Positions 23,745 to 34,281 of a DNA stretch of 64,000 bases are shown one piece after another. Position 1 is the stretch's first letter, and each line of letters begins with the position of its first letter. The notes under the pieces were generated by a model. The model was given only the letters and a program-made list of their open reading frames with translations, was not told the origin of the DNA and ran no database searches. The stretch lies in contig KB722741.1 of NCBI GenBank assembly GCA_000349905.1, positions 121,329 to 185,328 on the forward strand, written 5' to 3'. The DNA is from Volvariella volvacea V23 (taxonomy: Eukaryota > Basidiomycota > Agaricomycetes > Agaricales > Pluteaceae). Made by a program: the position numbers and the translations under genes.

Positions 23745-25183
23745 ATGCTCCTTGCTAGTGTCCTCTTTTCTGCGCTTGTTCGCTCTCAAGCATCTCCCCT
23801 CCCACCTCCCATTCCTGGCACCTCGATCCCAAGCCCACTCTGCGTCGCTGCTGCTGTATTGACCGCATCCAAATGCGACCCCACTGCTAGTCGCACAGTT
23901 TTTGACATTATATACAGCAGCCTTGGTGTTATTTTCTTGTGCACGTACGTTTCCGTACACCACAATATCCCTGATCAAAAGTACTCTCGGTGGGGAGTAA
24001 TCTGGTGGAAGTTGAGAACCGTGATTTTAGCATTGCTGGCTCCCGAAGTCTTGATAATGTGGGCGATGAGACAAAGGATCATGGCAGGGAAGATTGCAGA
24101 GGTGAATAAACGTAAGTTCATTTCTGCTGTGTACGATAAACATGTGCTGAATTGGAAGGTGAAGACAGGGGGTGGACTCGCACTCATGGGTTCTTTATCC
24201 AGATGGGAGGACTCATGCAACGAAAACAATGCGAGGGAACACGCAGTGGTGCATGTTATCGAGTTGTGAGGCCCGATATGGTGAATGAAAATACCAAGAT
24301 ACCGTACATCCCGGAGAAAGAGATCAAGGACCACGGCAAAGGAGACATACTAGCCAAAGTCATCGTTGTCCTCCAAACCACTTGGTTTGTTGCCCAGTGC
24401 ATAGCTCGCCTCGTTCGCGGTCTCGCCCTCACAGAAATTGAGCTGATTGCTCTCGCATTCGCGGTTCTGAACGCGATCACGTATGGATTATGGTGGGACA
24501 AACCGTTGAATATCGAGTATCCGATTTACTTTGACGAAGAAGGACAGCGGATTGACGGACCTGGACCAGAGGAGGTGCAAAGTGAGGCATGGTATAAGGT
24601 CTCGGCACTCGCTAAAGATTATGATCTAAGGAACAAGTGGGACGTGCTCGCGCTAGTGGGCATGATACTACTGGTGATCCTTCTTGCAGTTCTAATTGCT
24701 ATACTTCTCATGTTTGATATGATGACTAAAGAATCTGGAGATGACAGCGACGACGACAACGCAAGCAGTGTCCACCCATTTTATGCTGCCAAGCTGGACG
24801 ATAAAGACTTCACGCTTGCTGTGGCGTGTGCTTCTACCATCGGCATGGTTTTTGGCGGAATACATCTCATCGGTTGGAATTTCCCTTTTTCAACGCCTGC
24901 TGAACTCTGGTTGTGGCGAGTTTGTTCCTCGATTCTTACCCTGGTTCCACTCGCAGTTGGGGTGGCTCACGTCTCGCATTTTGCAAAGGGTCGTGTTTCT
25001 GTTTTCTTTTGTGTCATCCTTACCTTGACGAGGGAATTGTTCCAGATGATAAGCATAGTTGGCGTCATTGTCTACGTTATTTCTCGCTCTGTAATTCTCT
25101 TCCTAGCCTTTTACACCCTTCGTTGCCTGCCGAGCTCTGCGTACGATAATGTCAAGTGGACGGAATTCATACCTCACATATAA
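23745..25183 (+). CDS. Multi-pass membrane protein, array copy D
   Basis: Exons 23745-24111 and 24165-25183 encode 461 residues. The signal peptide is 'MLLASVLFSALVRSQASPLP'. Cysteines before TM1 are at 'SPLCVAA' and 'ASKCDP', followed by 'GVIFLCTYVSVHHNIP' and a second TM at 'ILALLAPEVLIMWAM'. Exon 2 has 'RGWTRTHGFFIQMGG', 'IPYIPEKEIKDHGKGDIL', 'WWDKPLNIEYPIYFDEEG', a long hydrophobic segment at about 24650-24715, an acidic loop ('GDDSDDDN'), 'VFGGIHLIGWNFPFS' and the C-terminal 'NVKWTEFIPHI'. The gene is followed 130 bp later by the 100-N gap. It is intact, with a 53-nt intron, and of unknown function. Confidence 0.8.
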
Positions 25184-25315
25184 GTCTATTTTCCGTACTA
25201 CACTTCCGTTGTTCAAATATACACGTAACGTTACATCTTATTTCAATTCTTTTTCCTCTTCAATTAGGCCATTCATTCGGGTTGACGGTTGACCCATCAT
25301 GGACAACGATTATTC

Positions 25316-25415
25316 NNNNNNNNNNNNNNNNNNNNNNNNNNNNNNNNNNNNNNNNNNNNNNNNNNNNNNNNNNNNNNNNNNNNNNNNNNNNNNNNNNNNN
25401 NNNNNNNNNNNNNNN
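25316..25415. other. Assembly gap (100 N)
   Basis: A run of exactly 100 N, typical of a scaffolding gap of unknown size. It lies between array copies D and E, so an unassembled further copy could be hidden here. Confidence 0.95.
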
Positions 25416-26255
25416 TCAGTATGATCCTGCTTTTCGTTAGGATGAGGTGGAATGTTCTAGGTAGCTGAGAATAAACAAAGTCGTGAAAATAGAGGTGGAT
25501 ATATCCGGATTCCGATGGGCTCCTCTGAAAAGCTCAGGCAGCCACCTTCTGCCCCGAGTCGGGGTTCTCATATGTTAGATCCGCTTTTCACTCCTCTTAT
25601 AATCTTCTCTGTACAGAGATGTCCTGTAGAGATGTCAAACTTCTGAGCTGTGGTGAGGTGTGCTTCAACGTTCGGGACAGCACAGTTGGGCGTGATGTGA
25701 CTGTCACATGGCGTGTCGCGACGCGTGCGAGGCCCAATCCTTAGCACCATCGTCCTCCTTATCCGCCGCATGAATCGTTGCATCTACTGTTTCATCACGC
25801 AATCGTTCTGATAGCTCTTGGGCTTGTGGCTCTGGATGTGGCGTATGCTATATCACTTCCATCCATTCCCCAGTCGGACAATCTACTTGACACAAACGAT
25901 ACGACTTACTTCAGTTGACTTGAGGGGATAGCACGACAATGTGGACCCTTACACAATGGTATATGGTACTGTGAACTGTTGGAGCCCTGAGTTCATTTTA
26001 TTTTCAAGAGTATGGGTAGAAAACGGTACGTGCACGTCTATCTGGGTTCCATATCGATTTTCACCATTCTCCTGATTTTGACTCCTGGTTCTACCTATCT
26101 TCTTTACCACTGTGGTCATTATTTACGGGTTGGGAAAGATAAGTAAATCACGTATCTCCGCCGCTCTTCACTGCTCTTATGGAAATGTGCGGCGACTGGG
26201 TACCTTAGTCAGGGTAGTGATTGGACTGGAATGCACCGCAAGGTTCCTTTGAGTT
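25416..26255. other. Intergenic, copies D to E
   Basis: No gene is supported. About 25660-25720 resembles the 5' flank of the F-box gene at 15.6 kb (both contain GTGATGTGAC-(T/A)-GT-(C/T)-AC and CGCG-rich sequence), perhaps a leftover of a lost F-box copy. Confidence 0.4.
25697..25707. repeat. GTGACTGTCAC palindrome, copy 3
   Basis: The same palindrome as at 11967 and 22789, with T instead of A at the centre. It lies 602 nt upstream of the copy E start. Confidence 0.4.
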
Positions 26256-26261
26256 TATATA
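26256..26261 (+). promoter_or_regulatory. TATA box of array copy E
   Basis: TATATA lies 43 nt before the ATG at 26299, in a context shared with copy D. Confidence 0.5.
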
Positions 26262-26298
26262 CACGGCTTTGAGGAATGACTGAAACCAACACGTACCG

Positions 26299-27736
26299 AT
26301 GCTCCTCGCTGGCATCTTCCTTGCTGCACTCGTGCGTGCTCGCGCATCTCCCATTCCGCCGTCTCTTCCTGGTAACTCCATTTCAAGCCCACTCTGCGTT
26401 GCCACGGCCATGTTGACCTACTCCAAATGCGATTCCGCTTCTACACGCACCATGTTCGACATCGTGTACAGCAGCATAAGAGTCATTTTCTTGTGCACAT
26501 ACGTCTCCGTCCACCACAATATCCCCAATCAAAAGCACGCATGGTTTAGAGTGACACTACAGAAGTTGAGAACCATGTTATGCGCGTTATTGGCTCCCGA
26601 GATTATGATCATGTGGGCCTTGAAACAAAGGATTATGGCTGGAAGAATTGCGGAGAAGAACAAACGTGAGTCGCTCCTAATTGGTGTCAATAAACTATGC
26701 TTATCTGAGAGATACAGATCGCGGTTGGACCAAAACTCATGGCTTTTTTATCCAAATGGGAGGGCTTGTACAGCGCAAGACAGGCAACAGTGTTCATTAC
26801 CAAGTCGTAACACCCGACAATCTCGATCGTACCAATGTACCATATATCCCAGAGAAGGAGATAAAGGATCACGGAAAAGGAGACATGCTTTCCAAGGCTA
26901 TTGTCGTCCTCCAAACGACCTGGTTCATTATCCAATGCTTCAGCCGTTCGTTCCAGGGTCTTGCCGTTACGGAAATTGAGCTAGTCGCTCTTGCATTCGC
27001 AGTTCTCAATGCAATTACATACGGGTTATGGTGGAGCAAACCGCTCAACATTGAATATCCTATCTACTTTGATGAAGAAGGGAGGCGAGTTGATGGACCT
27101 GGTGCAGATGAGAGACAAGCCGAGATATCTCGAGAAAAAGGTTCAGAGAATCGAGGAGAGTATTGGCGCGATCTAGCTGCCGGGATAGGGTTGCTAGTTT
27201 TGCTTCTATTTCTACTCCCAATTCTGTTGTTGTTCGTTCTCATTTTTCTGATTCCATATTATCTTTTCAAAGGTATGATGATGGACGAAACGGAGGACCC
27301 AGATTCTCAGACTTGCGTTCGCCCGTTCTATTCTGCCACCATGGATGACGGGGATTTCACGCTTGCTATGGCGTATGCTTCAATCATTGGCATGGCATTT
27401 GGAAGTGTTCACCTCATTGGGTGGAATTTTCCTTTTCCAACACCCACTGGACTTGGGCTGTGGCGAGCTAGTTCCCTCATTCTGACCCTTTCTCCACCCG
27501 TTGTTGCAGTACATCAAGCTCTATATTTCGTGAGTAGCTGCACGTCAGATAACTCGCTCCTTAATAAGCTCCTATTTCTGCCTCGCTATTTGTTGGGTTT
27601 TCTGATGGTCATTAGTGTGGCCGCCTATGTTTCCGCTCGCTTTGTCATTCTTTTCCTGACCTTCTACACTCTTCATTCGCTACCGGAGTCTGCCTACGAA
27701 ACCGTTAAATGGGTGGAATTTATACCTCGCGTTTAA
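26299..27736 (+). CDS. Multi-pass membrane protein, array copy E
   Basis: Exons 26299-26665 and 26718-27736 encode 461 residues, the same length and intron phase as copy D. The signal peptide is 'MLLAGIFLAALVRARASPIP'. Exon 1 keeps both cysteines and 'FLCTYVSVHHNIP'. Exon 2 keeps 'HRGWTKTHGFFIQMGG', 'VPYIPEKEIKDHGKGDML', 'LQTTWFIIQCFSR', 'WWSKPLNIEYPIYFDEEG', a very hydrophobic Leu-rich TM at about 27180-27260, 'FGSVHLIGWNFPFP' and 'TVKWVEFIPRV'. The usual C-terminal His is replaced by Arg. Intact; function unknown. Confidence 0.8.
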
Positions 27737-28267
27737 TTTACTTAACGTTTCAATTTTACATTCCTAGCGGGCTCTCAACACGACCTTTGTGTTTAATCTT
27801 ATAGTCCTTTTCTAATCACTCTACTTTGATCAGCTTATCATCAATATCTAAGTTTATTTACTGATATCTTAGCGCCTAGTTGATTGGAGAATTGCGATTC
27901 ATTTCCCTGAAGCTGGTAAGGACGAGAGACCTCGAGCGATGCGCGACTGTCACAATGTTGTGAACCCACCGCCTCGTGTCCCTTTCCCGTTCTACGAGCT
28001 GACTGCTGACATCCTATCTGTTCACAACACAAGGTAGTGACCCGGGAGTTCAGTTGGAGCTACCACAATAACAGAGGTACTACGCAAACCCGTCACCATC
28101 CGTTACTGATCAAGAATTGAACACAGCGGAAGGAAGCACGCACAGTGCAGAAATGGGTATCAGCGGCGTGTATACGTACCCAAGTACTTGGGTCATTTGC
28201 CTACGTTAGGCTGAATGACGACATTTCAGCACCGCAATAGGCCCAAAAGCGATTACACGTCTGAAAG
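27737..28267. other. Intergenic, copies E to F
   Basis: No gene is supported. It contains a one-mismatch palindrome GCGACTGTCAC (27943-27953) and a CCAAGTACTTGG inverted repeat near 28180-28192. Confidence 0.4.
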
Positions 28268-28274
28268 TATATAA
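28268..28274 (+). promoter_or_regulatory. TATA box of array copy F
   Basis: TATATAA lies 43 nt before the ATG at 28311. Confidence 0.5.
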
Positions 28275-28310
28275 GACGATTCTTGGCTGCCAATATCCCG
28301 CCATATCGAG

Positions 28311-29755
28311 ATGCTCTTCGCTGCCGTCCTCCTTGCTGTACTCGTGCACTCCCTCGCAGCACCCATCCCCATGTCTCTCCCTGACAACCCAATCTCAACC
28401 TCACTTGATGCCACCACTGCAACCTTGACTGCATCACAATGTAGTTCCGTTGGAACTCGCTCCACCCTCGACATCGTATACAACAGTATCTTGATCATTT
28501 GCCTCTGGACGTATATTTCCCTTCATCATAATATCCCGGATCGACAAGTGCCATCGTGGAAGGTTGCATCTATCAGAGTAGCCGCCAGGTTGCATGCTCT
28601 ATTTGCGCCAGAGTTTATATTCATGTGGGCGCTTCAACAGCGCATCAATGCAGTAAAAGTTGCGGAGCAGAACCAAGGTGGGTAAATCATTTGCAGACCA
28701 ACGACCATTTTTTGCTAACTGATAGGATGAAGATCGAGGGTGGACCAAGACCCACGGCTTTTTTGTGCAAATGGGGGGGCTCATGCAGCGTAAAGGGCGA
28801 GGAGGATCATATTGCTTTGAAGTTGTAACCTCCGACGAGCTGGAAGGCGCCACCATACCATATATCTCGGAGAAAGAGATCAGGGATCGCGGAAAAGGCA
28901 ACTCGGTCCTCATTCTCATCGCCCTCCTCCAAACCATCTGGTTTGTTACCCAATGCATCACGCGCTACGCCCACGGTCTGGTAATCACATCAATCGAACT
29001 GGTTGCCCTTGCGAATGTGACTCTCAACATTTTCACGTATATCCTGTGGTGGGGTAAGCCTTTCAACGCTAGGTGCCCAATCTTTTTCGATGAGGAAGGA
29101 CGACGAGTTGATGGGCCCAAGGAAGTGGTCTCTGAGAAAGCGTGGTACCAACTCATCCGAGAGAAGCTGAGCTGGATTTCAAAGCGTACAAGCAGCTGGA
29201 GTATTGCACTGGTGCTATATGTGGGGTTTACATTACTCTATCTACCTTATGCGGCCCTGCTCTTCGCCTTATTCCCTTTTGTTATGCTGTTTTGGGCGTT
29301 GCGACAAAGCGAACCCAGCACCTCAGTCTTTCCACTTTATATTGACCCGTTAGAAGACGAAGATCTAAACCGTTTCTTGTTGGGTACTTCTGTAGCTGGT
29401 ACGATTTTCGGAGGAATACACCTCCTTGGATGGGATACCGCATTCCAATTGTCTAACAGACTTCTTATTTGGCGGGCATTTTGCCTGATTTTTATTTCAT
29501 GTGCCCTTTTGGCTGCATTATCCGTATTTTTTGATTTCATGTGCGTGAAGATGTGTAAAGAAGCGTCGATTCTTAGGACAGTTTTTTCGGCCTTGCATTG
29601 CTTATGCTTTTATTCAATGATCTGTGGTATTTTTATGTATAGCGTGGTTCGGTTTCTCCTTTTTTCATCATCATAATTGTCTTTTCCCGTGGAGACCTAC
29701 CAGACTCGGCTTATAACAACCCCTCTGGGTGGACAAATCTTATACCACACCTTTA
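28311..29755 (+). pseudogene. Membrane-protein array copy F, single-base frameshift near the 3' end
   Basis: Exon 1 (28311-28677) and exon 2 (from 28733) are open and keep the signal peptide ('MLFAAVLLAVLVHSLAAP'), 'RGWTKTHGFFVQMGG', 'IPYISEKEIRDRGKG', 'WWGKPFNARCPIFFDEEG' and 'FGGIHLLGWDTAF'. The frame ends at a TAA at 29674-29676, just after 'VVRFLLF'. The normal family C-terminus ('GDLPDSAYNN...WTNLIPHL') follows in another frame up to 29755. The shift falls in a run of six T (about 29659-29664), where one missing base would explain it. The copy therefore either lost its last 30 residues recently or carries a sequencing error. It is divergent and closest to copy A. Confidence 0.75.
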
Positions 29756-30284
29756 ATTTGATCGCATTTTCCTTTAGGCCTTGGGCCTTGATACCATTCT
29801 TCATTCTCTGGATCTGTCTGCTTAAATATGAACTGCTGGAATTTTCAGTCAGCTGAGCTCAAGTCTAGGTACGACTAAGGGATTTTCGATGGATCTTAAT
29901 CTGCGCACTGGATGAATTAAACTGCTACAGTTAGGCTCGGTATACGATTTGAGGATCTCATAATAGTAAGAAGGCTTACGAAAATATGGCTTCTTCTAGC
30001 AAAATATAAAGCTAACTTACCTGGTGGAAGAGGATAGGGCCGCCTGAACTTTGGCATACTAGGCCAGACAGCCCGGGACACAGCTTGGCCAGCACTACAC
30101 CGCACATGGTCTGTACCCTGAAAATACGCACCTCATTCTCAATGCGCGCAAGGAGGTGGCGTGAAATCTTTGATATTCGTTTGCGTAATCCCACAAAATT
30201 GGCTGTGCAACGACAACCCTGCCAGGCAGGCTTCGATTATTAGAGAAGACAATTCCACAAAAAATGTCGTGGGCATCCCTAACG
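29756..30284. other. Intergenic, copies F to G
   Basis: No gene is supported. The minus-strand frames at 29917-30370 show no recognisable domain. Confidence 0.45.
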
Positions 30285-30293
30285 CATATAAAA
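30285..30293 (+). promoter_or_regulatory. TATA box of array copy G
   Basis: CATATAAAA begins 47 nt before the ATG at 30332. The promoter persists although the copy has nonsense codons. Confidence 0.45.
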
Positions 30294-30331
30294 CTGTATT
30301 TAAGGGAAATGCAGAGACATAACCCATACCT

Positions 30332-31749
30332 ATGCTTCTCGCCGGTGTCTTCGCTACTGCATTGATGCACGCCTATGCATCCCCTCTCCCAATCCCTGAC
30401 ACGAGCCCCTCAATTCCAAGTCCCATCTGTGTCACCGCTGCAGCATTAACTGCCTCCAAATGCGATCCTACAGTTCTGCGCACGGTTTTTGACATCGTGT
30501 ACAGCAGCATTGGAGTTATTCTCCTGTGAACATACAGCTCTATTCATCATAACATCCCGGATCAAAAGCACTCCCGGTTGAGAATAGTGGTCCAGAAACT
30601 GAATACTACATTTATTGCATTATTGGCTCCGGAACTTGTGATAATGTGGGCGTTGAGGCAGCGGATTATGGCCGGAAGAATTGCGGAGAAGAACAAGCGT
30701 ATGTGTTTTTTTGTTATTGCCCGACAAACTATGCTTACTCGAGAGCTGAAGACAGGGGATGGACTAGGACTCATGGGTTTTTCGTCCAAATGGGGGGACT
30801 CATGCAATGTCGACCACGCACAGGAGCAACTGGCGGATTCTACTATCAAGTCATGAGGCCTAACGTGCTAGACGACACCAGGATACCGTATATCCCAGAA
30901 AGGGAGATCAAGGACCACGGGAAGGGTGATATACTCGCCAAAGCAATCGTTGTCGTGCAAACCACCTGGTTCATTATGCAATGCATGGCTCGTCTCATCA
31001 AAGGCCTTGCCCTCACGGAAATTGAACTTGTTGCTCTCGCATTTGCGGTTTTGAATGCGATCACATATGGGTTATGGTGGGACAAGCCGCTCAACATTGA
31101 ATATCCAATTTACTTCGATGAAAATGAGAGGCGTGTTGACGGACCAGAAGAGACAGAAGCATGGTATGAAGAGATAAGATCCTTTACCAAGGACATCTTT
31201 TCTCATGGATGGATAAAGGGGTTAATGTGCTGCGTATTGTTGGTACTCCTAGGATTGGCAAAAGTATTTGCGCTGATTCCGGTTTTCACACTTGACATGG
31301 CGACAAATGAGGATACCCCACAAACTTCTGTTCATCCATTTTATGCTGCCGAGCTGGATGATAAAGGTTTCACAGTCGCCGTTTCCTACGCCTCGACCAT
31401 CGGCATGGTATTTGGAGGGATTCATCTCATCGGATGGAACTTTGCTTTTCCAACAGCTACTACGCTCTGGATGTGGCGATCTTGTTCCTTAGCGCTGACT
31501 TTTGCTCCACCTTCTATTGGATTGTAGCAAGTTTTTACTTTTGCAAGTAGGCGTGTGAGAATGGGTGTATGTGTAGATATAACCATCTCTGTAGCGGTTC
31601 AATTGTCGATGTTCTTGATCATGGTCGGATCTGCTTTATACATGATCGCCCGCCTCATTATTCTCATCCTGACCTTTCGCAATTTTCGATTCCTACCTGA
31701 CTCTGCCTTCGATAACATTAAATGGACGGAGCTTATTCCCCATATATAG
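30332..31749 (+). pseudogene. Membrane-protein array copy G, two in-frame stop codons
   Basis: The whole gene is alignable and in frame apart from two nonsense codons. The first is TGA at 30527-30529 in TM1, where sister copies have TGC (Cys). The second is TAG at 31525-31527 in the late TM region. Signal peptide ('MLLAGVFATALMHAYASP'), exon-1 donor near 30700, exon-2 signature ('RGWTRTHGFFVQMGG', 'IPYIPEREIKDHGKGDIL'), 'WWDKPLNIEYPIYFDE', 'VFGGIHLIGWNFAFP' and the C-terminal 'NIKWTELIPHI' are all preserved. This points to recent loss, or less likely to assembly error or readthrough. Confidence 0.85.
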
Positions 31750-32430
31750 ACCCCTTTTGTATTGTGTTGCGGTAGTGTTAACTTCCCAATCGGATCTCTA
31801 GTTTCCTCTCTCCCCTCATCTAGTCATATCTATGTCATCCACCTCATATTCGGTGCTCTATCCCATCCTTTAGAGCATAAAAGTGGACTTTCCATGGCTG
31901 ACATCATCACCGGAACTGCTATGCATACTCGAAGTAAAGCTTGAAACGGTCTATTGTGGACAATGTGAAGAGTGAAGAATCACCACAGTAATGCAAGGGA
32001 CGTGTGGCGAATGACTACGACCGAATGTTGACTACATGACATATTGTTGTGATACCAACATTATTAGTTTTTATCCGATCTACAGGACGCCAGCAGAGTA
32101 TAACATTTGGTTCGGCATCAGTAAAAGACTCGGAGAGGCAGCTTGAATTTCTCATTTCCAACTAAACGATGTCTCCGTGCCCTAGTCTCTAAAGGGATAT
32201 AGGGGCGAGTAGTGAGAGTGCTCGGTGACGTCGGAAAGAGATGGAAGGGGGTTGTGGTAAAGGTGGGTCTAGCAGTCGATCATATAGCGAATGAGAGGTT
32301 GGAGACAGATTTGTATTTTGACTGCAAGCACCCTCGCAGGTGGCTGATCTTGCAAATCCGGGATGATGGAGGGCCTAAGCACCTCTGAGGGATCTCGTCT
32401 TGCACCCCATTCCAATCGCTTAACAGGCTT
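31750..32430. other. Intergenic, no gene seen
   Basis: Spacer after copy G. No coding signal was recognised. Confidence 0.45.
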
Positions 32431-32645
32431 TACCTTTGACGTACATTTGCCCCATCCTCATTTCTTGTGCCTTTTTGGCTGTGCTATCCGTTTTTTATAT
32501 TTCTTGGGCACACGAAATCGCGTCTCTGCACCGGTTTGGCTCACTTCTCCCTTCTTCTCGTCATCCAATTACTGTCCCTCATGGGGTCCTATCAGATTCA
32601 GCTTATGACGTTGATGGACGGACGGAACTCATACCACACCTTTGA
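32430..32645 (+). pseudogene. Membrane-protein array relic I (C-terminal scrap)
   Basis: The frame 32436-32645 has 'ISCAFLAVLSVFYI', closely like 'ISCALLAALSVFFDF' of copy F. It ends 'DSAYDVDGRTELIPHL', like the family C-terminus. Nothing recognisable of the first 300 residues remains upstream, so this is an old truncated copy related to F. Confidence 0.65.
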
Positions 32646-33132
32646 GATTCCAATAGATTGGTCTCCTCATGTATGATTAGCATGCATTGCTTTGGAAATG
32701 AAGAAAATAAATCTACGCAGCCTCTTCGGAAACGTGTAAGTACTGCCACACACCATTAAATGGACACCGACGACATACCAGATGCGGGATGTGTTCAACA
32801 CTTACGTATAATGGTCAGTCAGTCTCAAGTGGCGACGAGATTGTTCACTGGCGAAAAGCAGGATCGTTTGAGCCTTGTTGTATAGGTTTTGACAGCAATC
32901 TAGACAGCTTAGCTAGCACTGGACTACGGCAGGCACCAAACCCACGAAGTTGTACACCTGGAGTATGTATGAGCATACTAATAAAGCACACAGCAACACG
33001 CACATAAAGTAGATACACGCGCCCAAGGTGTTGGCAATTTTTGGTTCGTATGATCACTGGCAAGAAGCCTCGACGAGCCTGGCAGGGGGAACGGAGCACC
33101 AATTAAAACGAATGCTGCAAAATACACGACAC
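32646..33132. other. Intergenic, no gene seen
   Basis: Spacer between relic I and copy H. The open frames at 32789-33102 look like chance. Confidence 0.4.
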
Positions 33133-33140
33133 ATATATAA
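33133..33140 (+). promoter_or_regulatory. TATA box of array copy H
   Basis: ATATATAA begins 45 nt before the ATG at 33178, matching the spacing in other copies. Confidence 0.45.
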
Positions 33141-33177
33141 AACTGCATAGGAAACCGACTAAATTCAACGCGTACTA

Positions 33178-33844
33178 ATGCTTCTCGCTGGTTTTTTTTC
33201 GCCGCGCTCGCTCGCTCTCAGGCATCTCCCGTCCCACACCCTCTTCCTAGTAACTCGACCCCAAGTCCCCTCTGCACCACCACGGCCGTACTGACTGCAT
33301 CCAAATGCGACCCAACAACTACCCGTACCGTGTCCGACATCATATACAGCAGCCTTGGACATATGCGAGATGGTGTATAAACCATCTGGAGATAGGATCT
33401 GCGATGACAACGAGCCAACTACCAGCGTTCACCCGTATTACGCTGCCAGGGTGAGTGGCAAAGACTTGACGCTTGCAATAGCGTATTCCTCTGCCATCGG
33501 CATGATATTTGGGGGCATTCATCTCGTTGGTTGGAATTTCCCTTTTTCAACGCCTGCTGAATTCTGGTTGTGGCGGGTTTGCTCCTTGATTCTTACTGTT
33601 GTTCCGTTCATCGTTGCAGTATTTCAAACTTTGAAAGTTTTGAATGATCGCATAATAGACAACCCCGTTCTCAGGCAGGCCATTGCCTTAACCACACGTC
33701 TGTTTTTTATGTTGATGTCCATCGGCTTCATCGTTTATATCGCTGCTCGCTTTATTATCTTGTTCCTGGCTTTCTATTCCCTTCGTTCTCCGCCAGACTC
33801 TGTCTACGATGATGTCAAATAGATAGGAACCATACCTCACCTAT
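33178..33844 (+). pseudogene. Membrane-protein array copy H with internal deletion
   Basis: The ATG and first codons ('MLLAGF') are followed by a run of eight T and a frameshift. In the shifted frame the normal exon-1 text ('ASPVPHPLPSNSTPSPLC', 'TASKCDP', 'DIIYSSLG') is readable. At about 33358 the sequence jumps straight to the equivalent of the acidic loop late in exon 2 of copy D ('SGD...CDDNEPTTSVHPYYAAR'). It then runs on through 'FGGIHLVGWNFPFSTPAEFWLWRVCS' (split across 33500-33580) to 'DSVYDDVK'. A stop replaces the Trp of 'KWTE', and 'TIPHL' follows. About 0.8 kb (end of exon 1, intron, first half of exon 2) has been deleted compared with copy D. Confidence 0.85.
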
Positions 33845-34281
33845 AACTCCTCTCCTTCCTCTCCTCCTACGTCGTTTTAGTGTACCTGATATTTTTGATA
33901 CAATCTACGGGGAGATTCTAACCATCAGGACGGCGAGGTCTTGGCATTTTGAACTTGCATCCCATCTTAATTATCTGCAAAATGAAGCGCTTCGATCATC
34001 AGGAGTTGGACGAACATTGTTATAGTACGTACGAGGGCAGGAGCGATGCTTTTCGACCAGGGCGCGTGCCGACATGCAAGTGAAACACCCGATTCTGAGT
34101 TTTCGTGAGAAGTCCGCTCGTGACTACGAAAAAGCCCATTCATAGTCGGCGTTGGGCTCTTGATTCAAGCGACGGAACCAATTACAAGTGTGGACGTCGG
34201 TGAGGATGGTGCGTGTCGCCGCGCGAGCGCGAGCACAGGCGTGGGAAAGTCCGCGTTAATCAACACCGCGTACCAATTTAG
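33845..34281. other. Intergenic, end of the array
   Basis: Boundary between the array and single-copy genes. It probably contains an untranslated or very short first exon of the next gene. Confidence 0.4.

Noticed and set aside
30527..30529. In-frame TGA in copy G as a selenocysteine codon.
   Set aside because: Sister copies have Cys there, which is tempting, but a second in-frame stop (TAG at 31525) exists. Selenoprotein machinery is not generally found in fungi of this group, so pseudogenisation is simpler.
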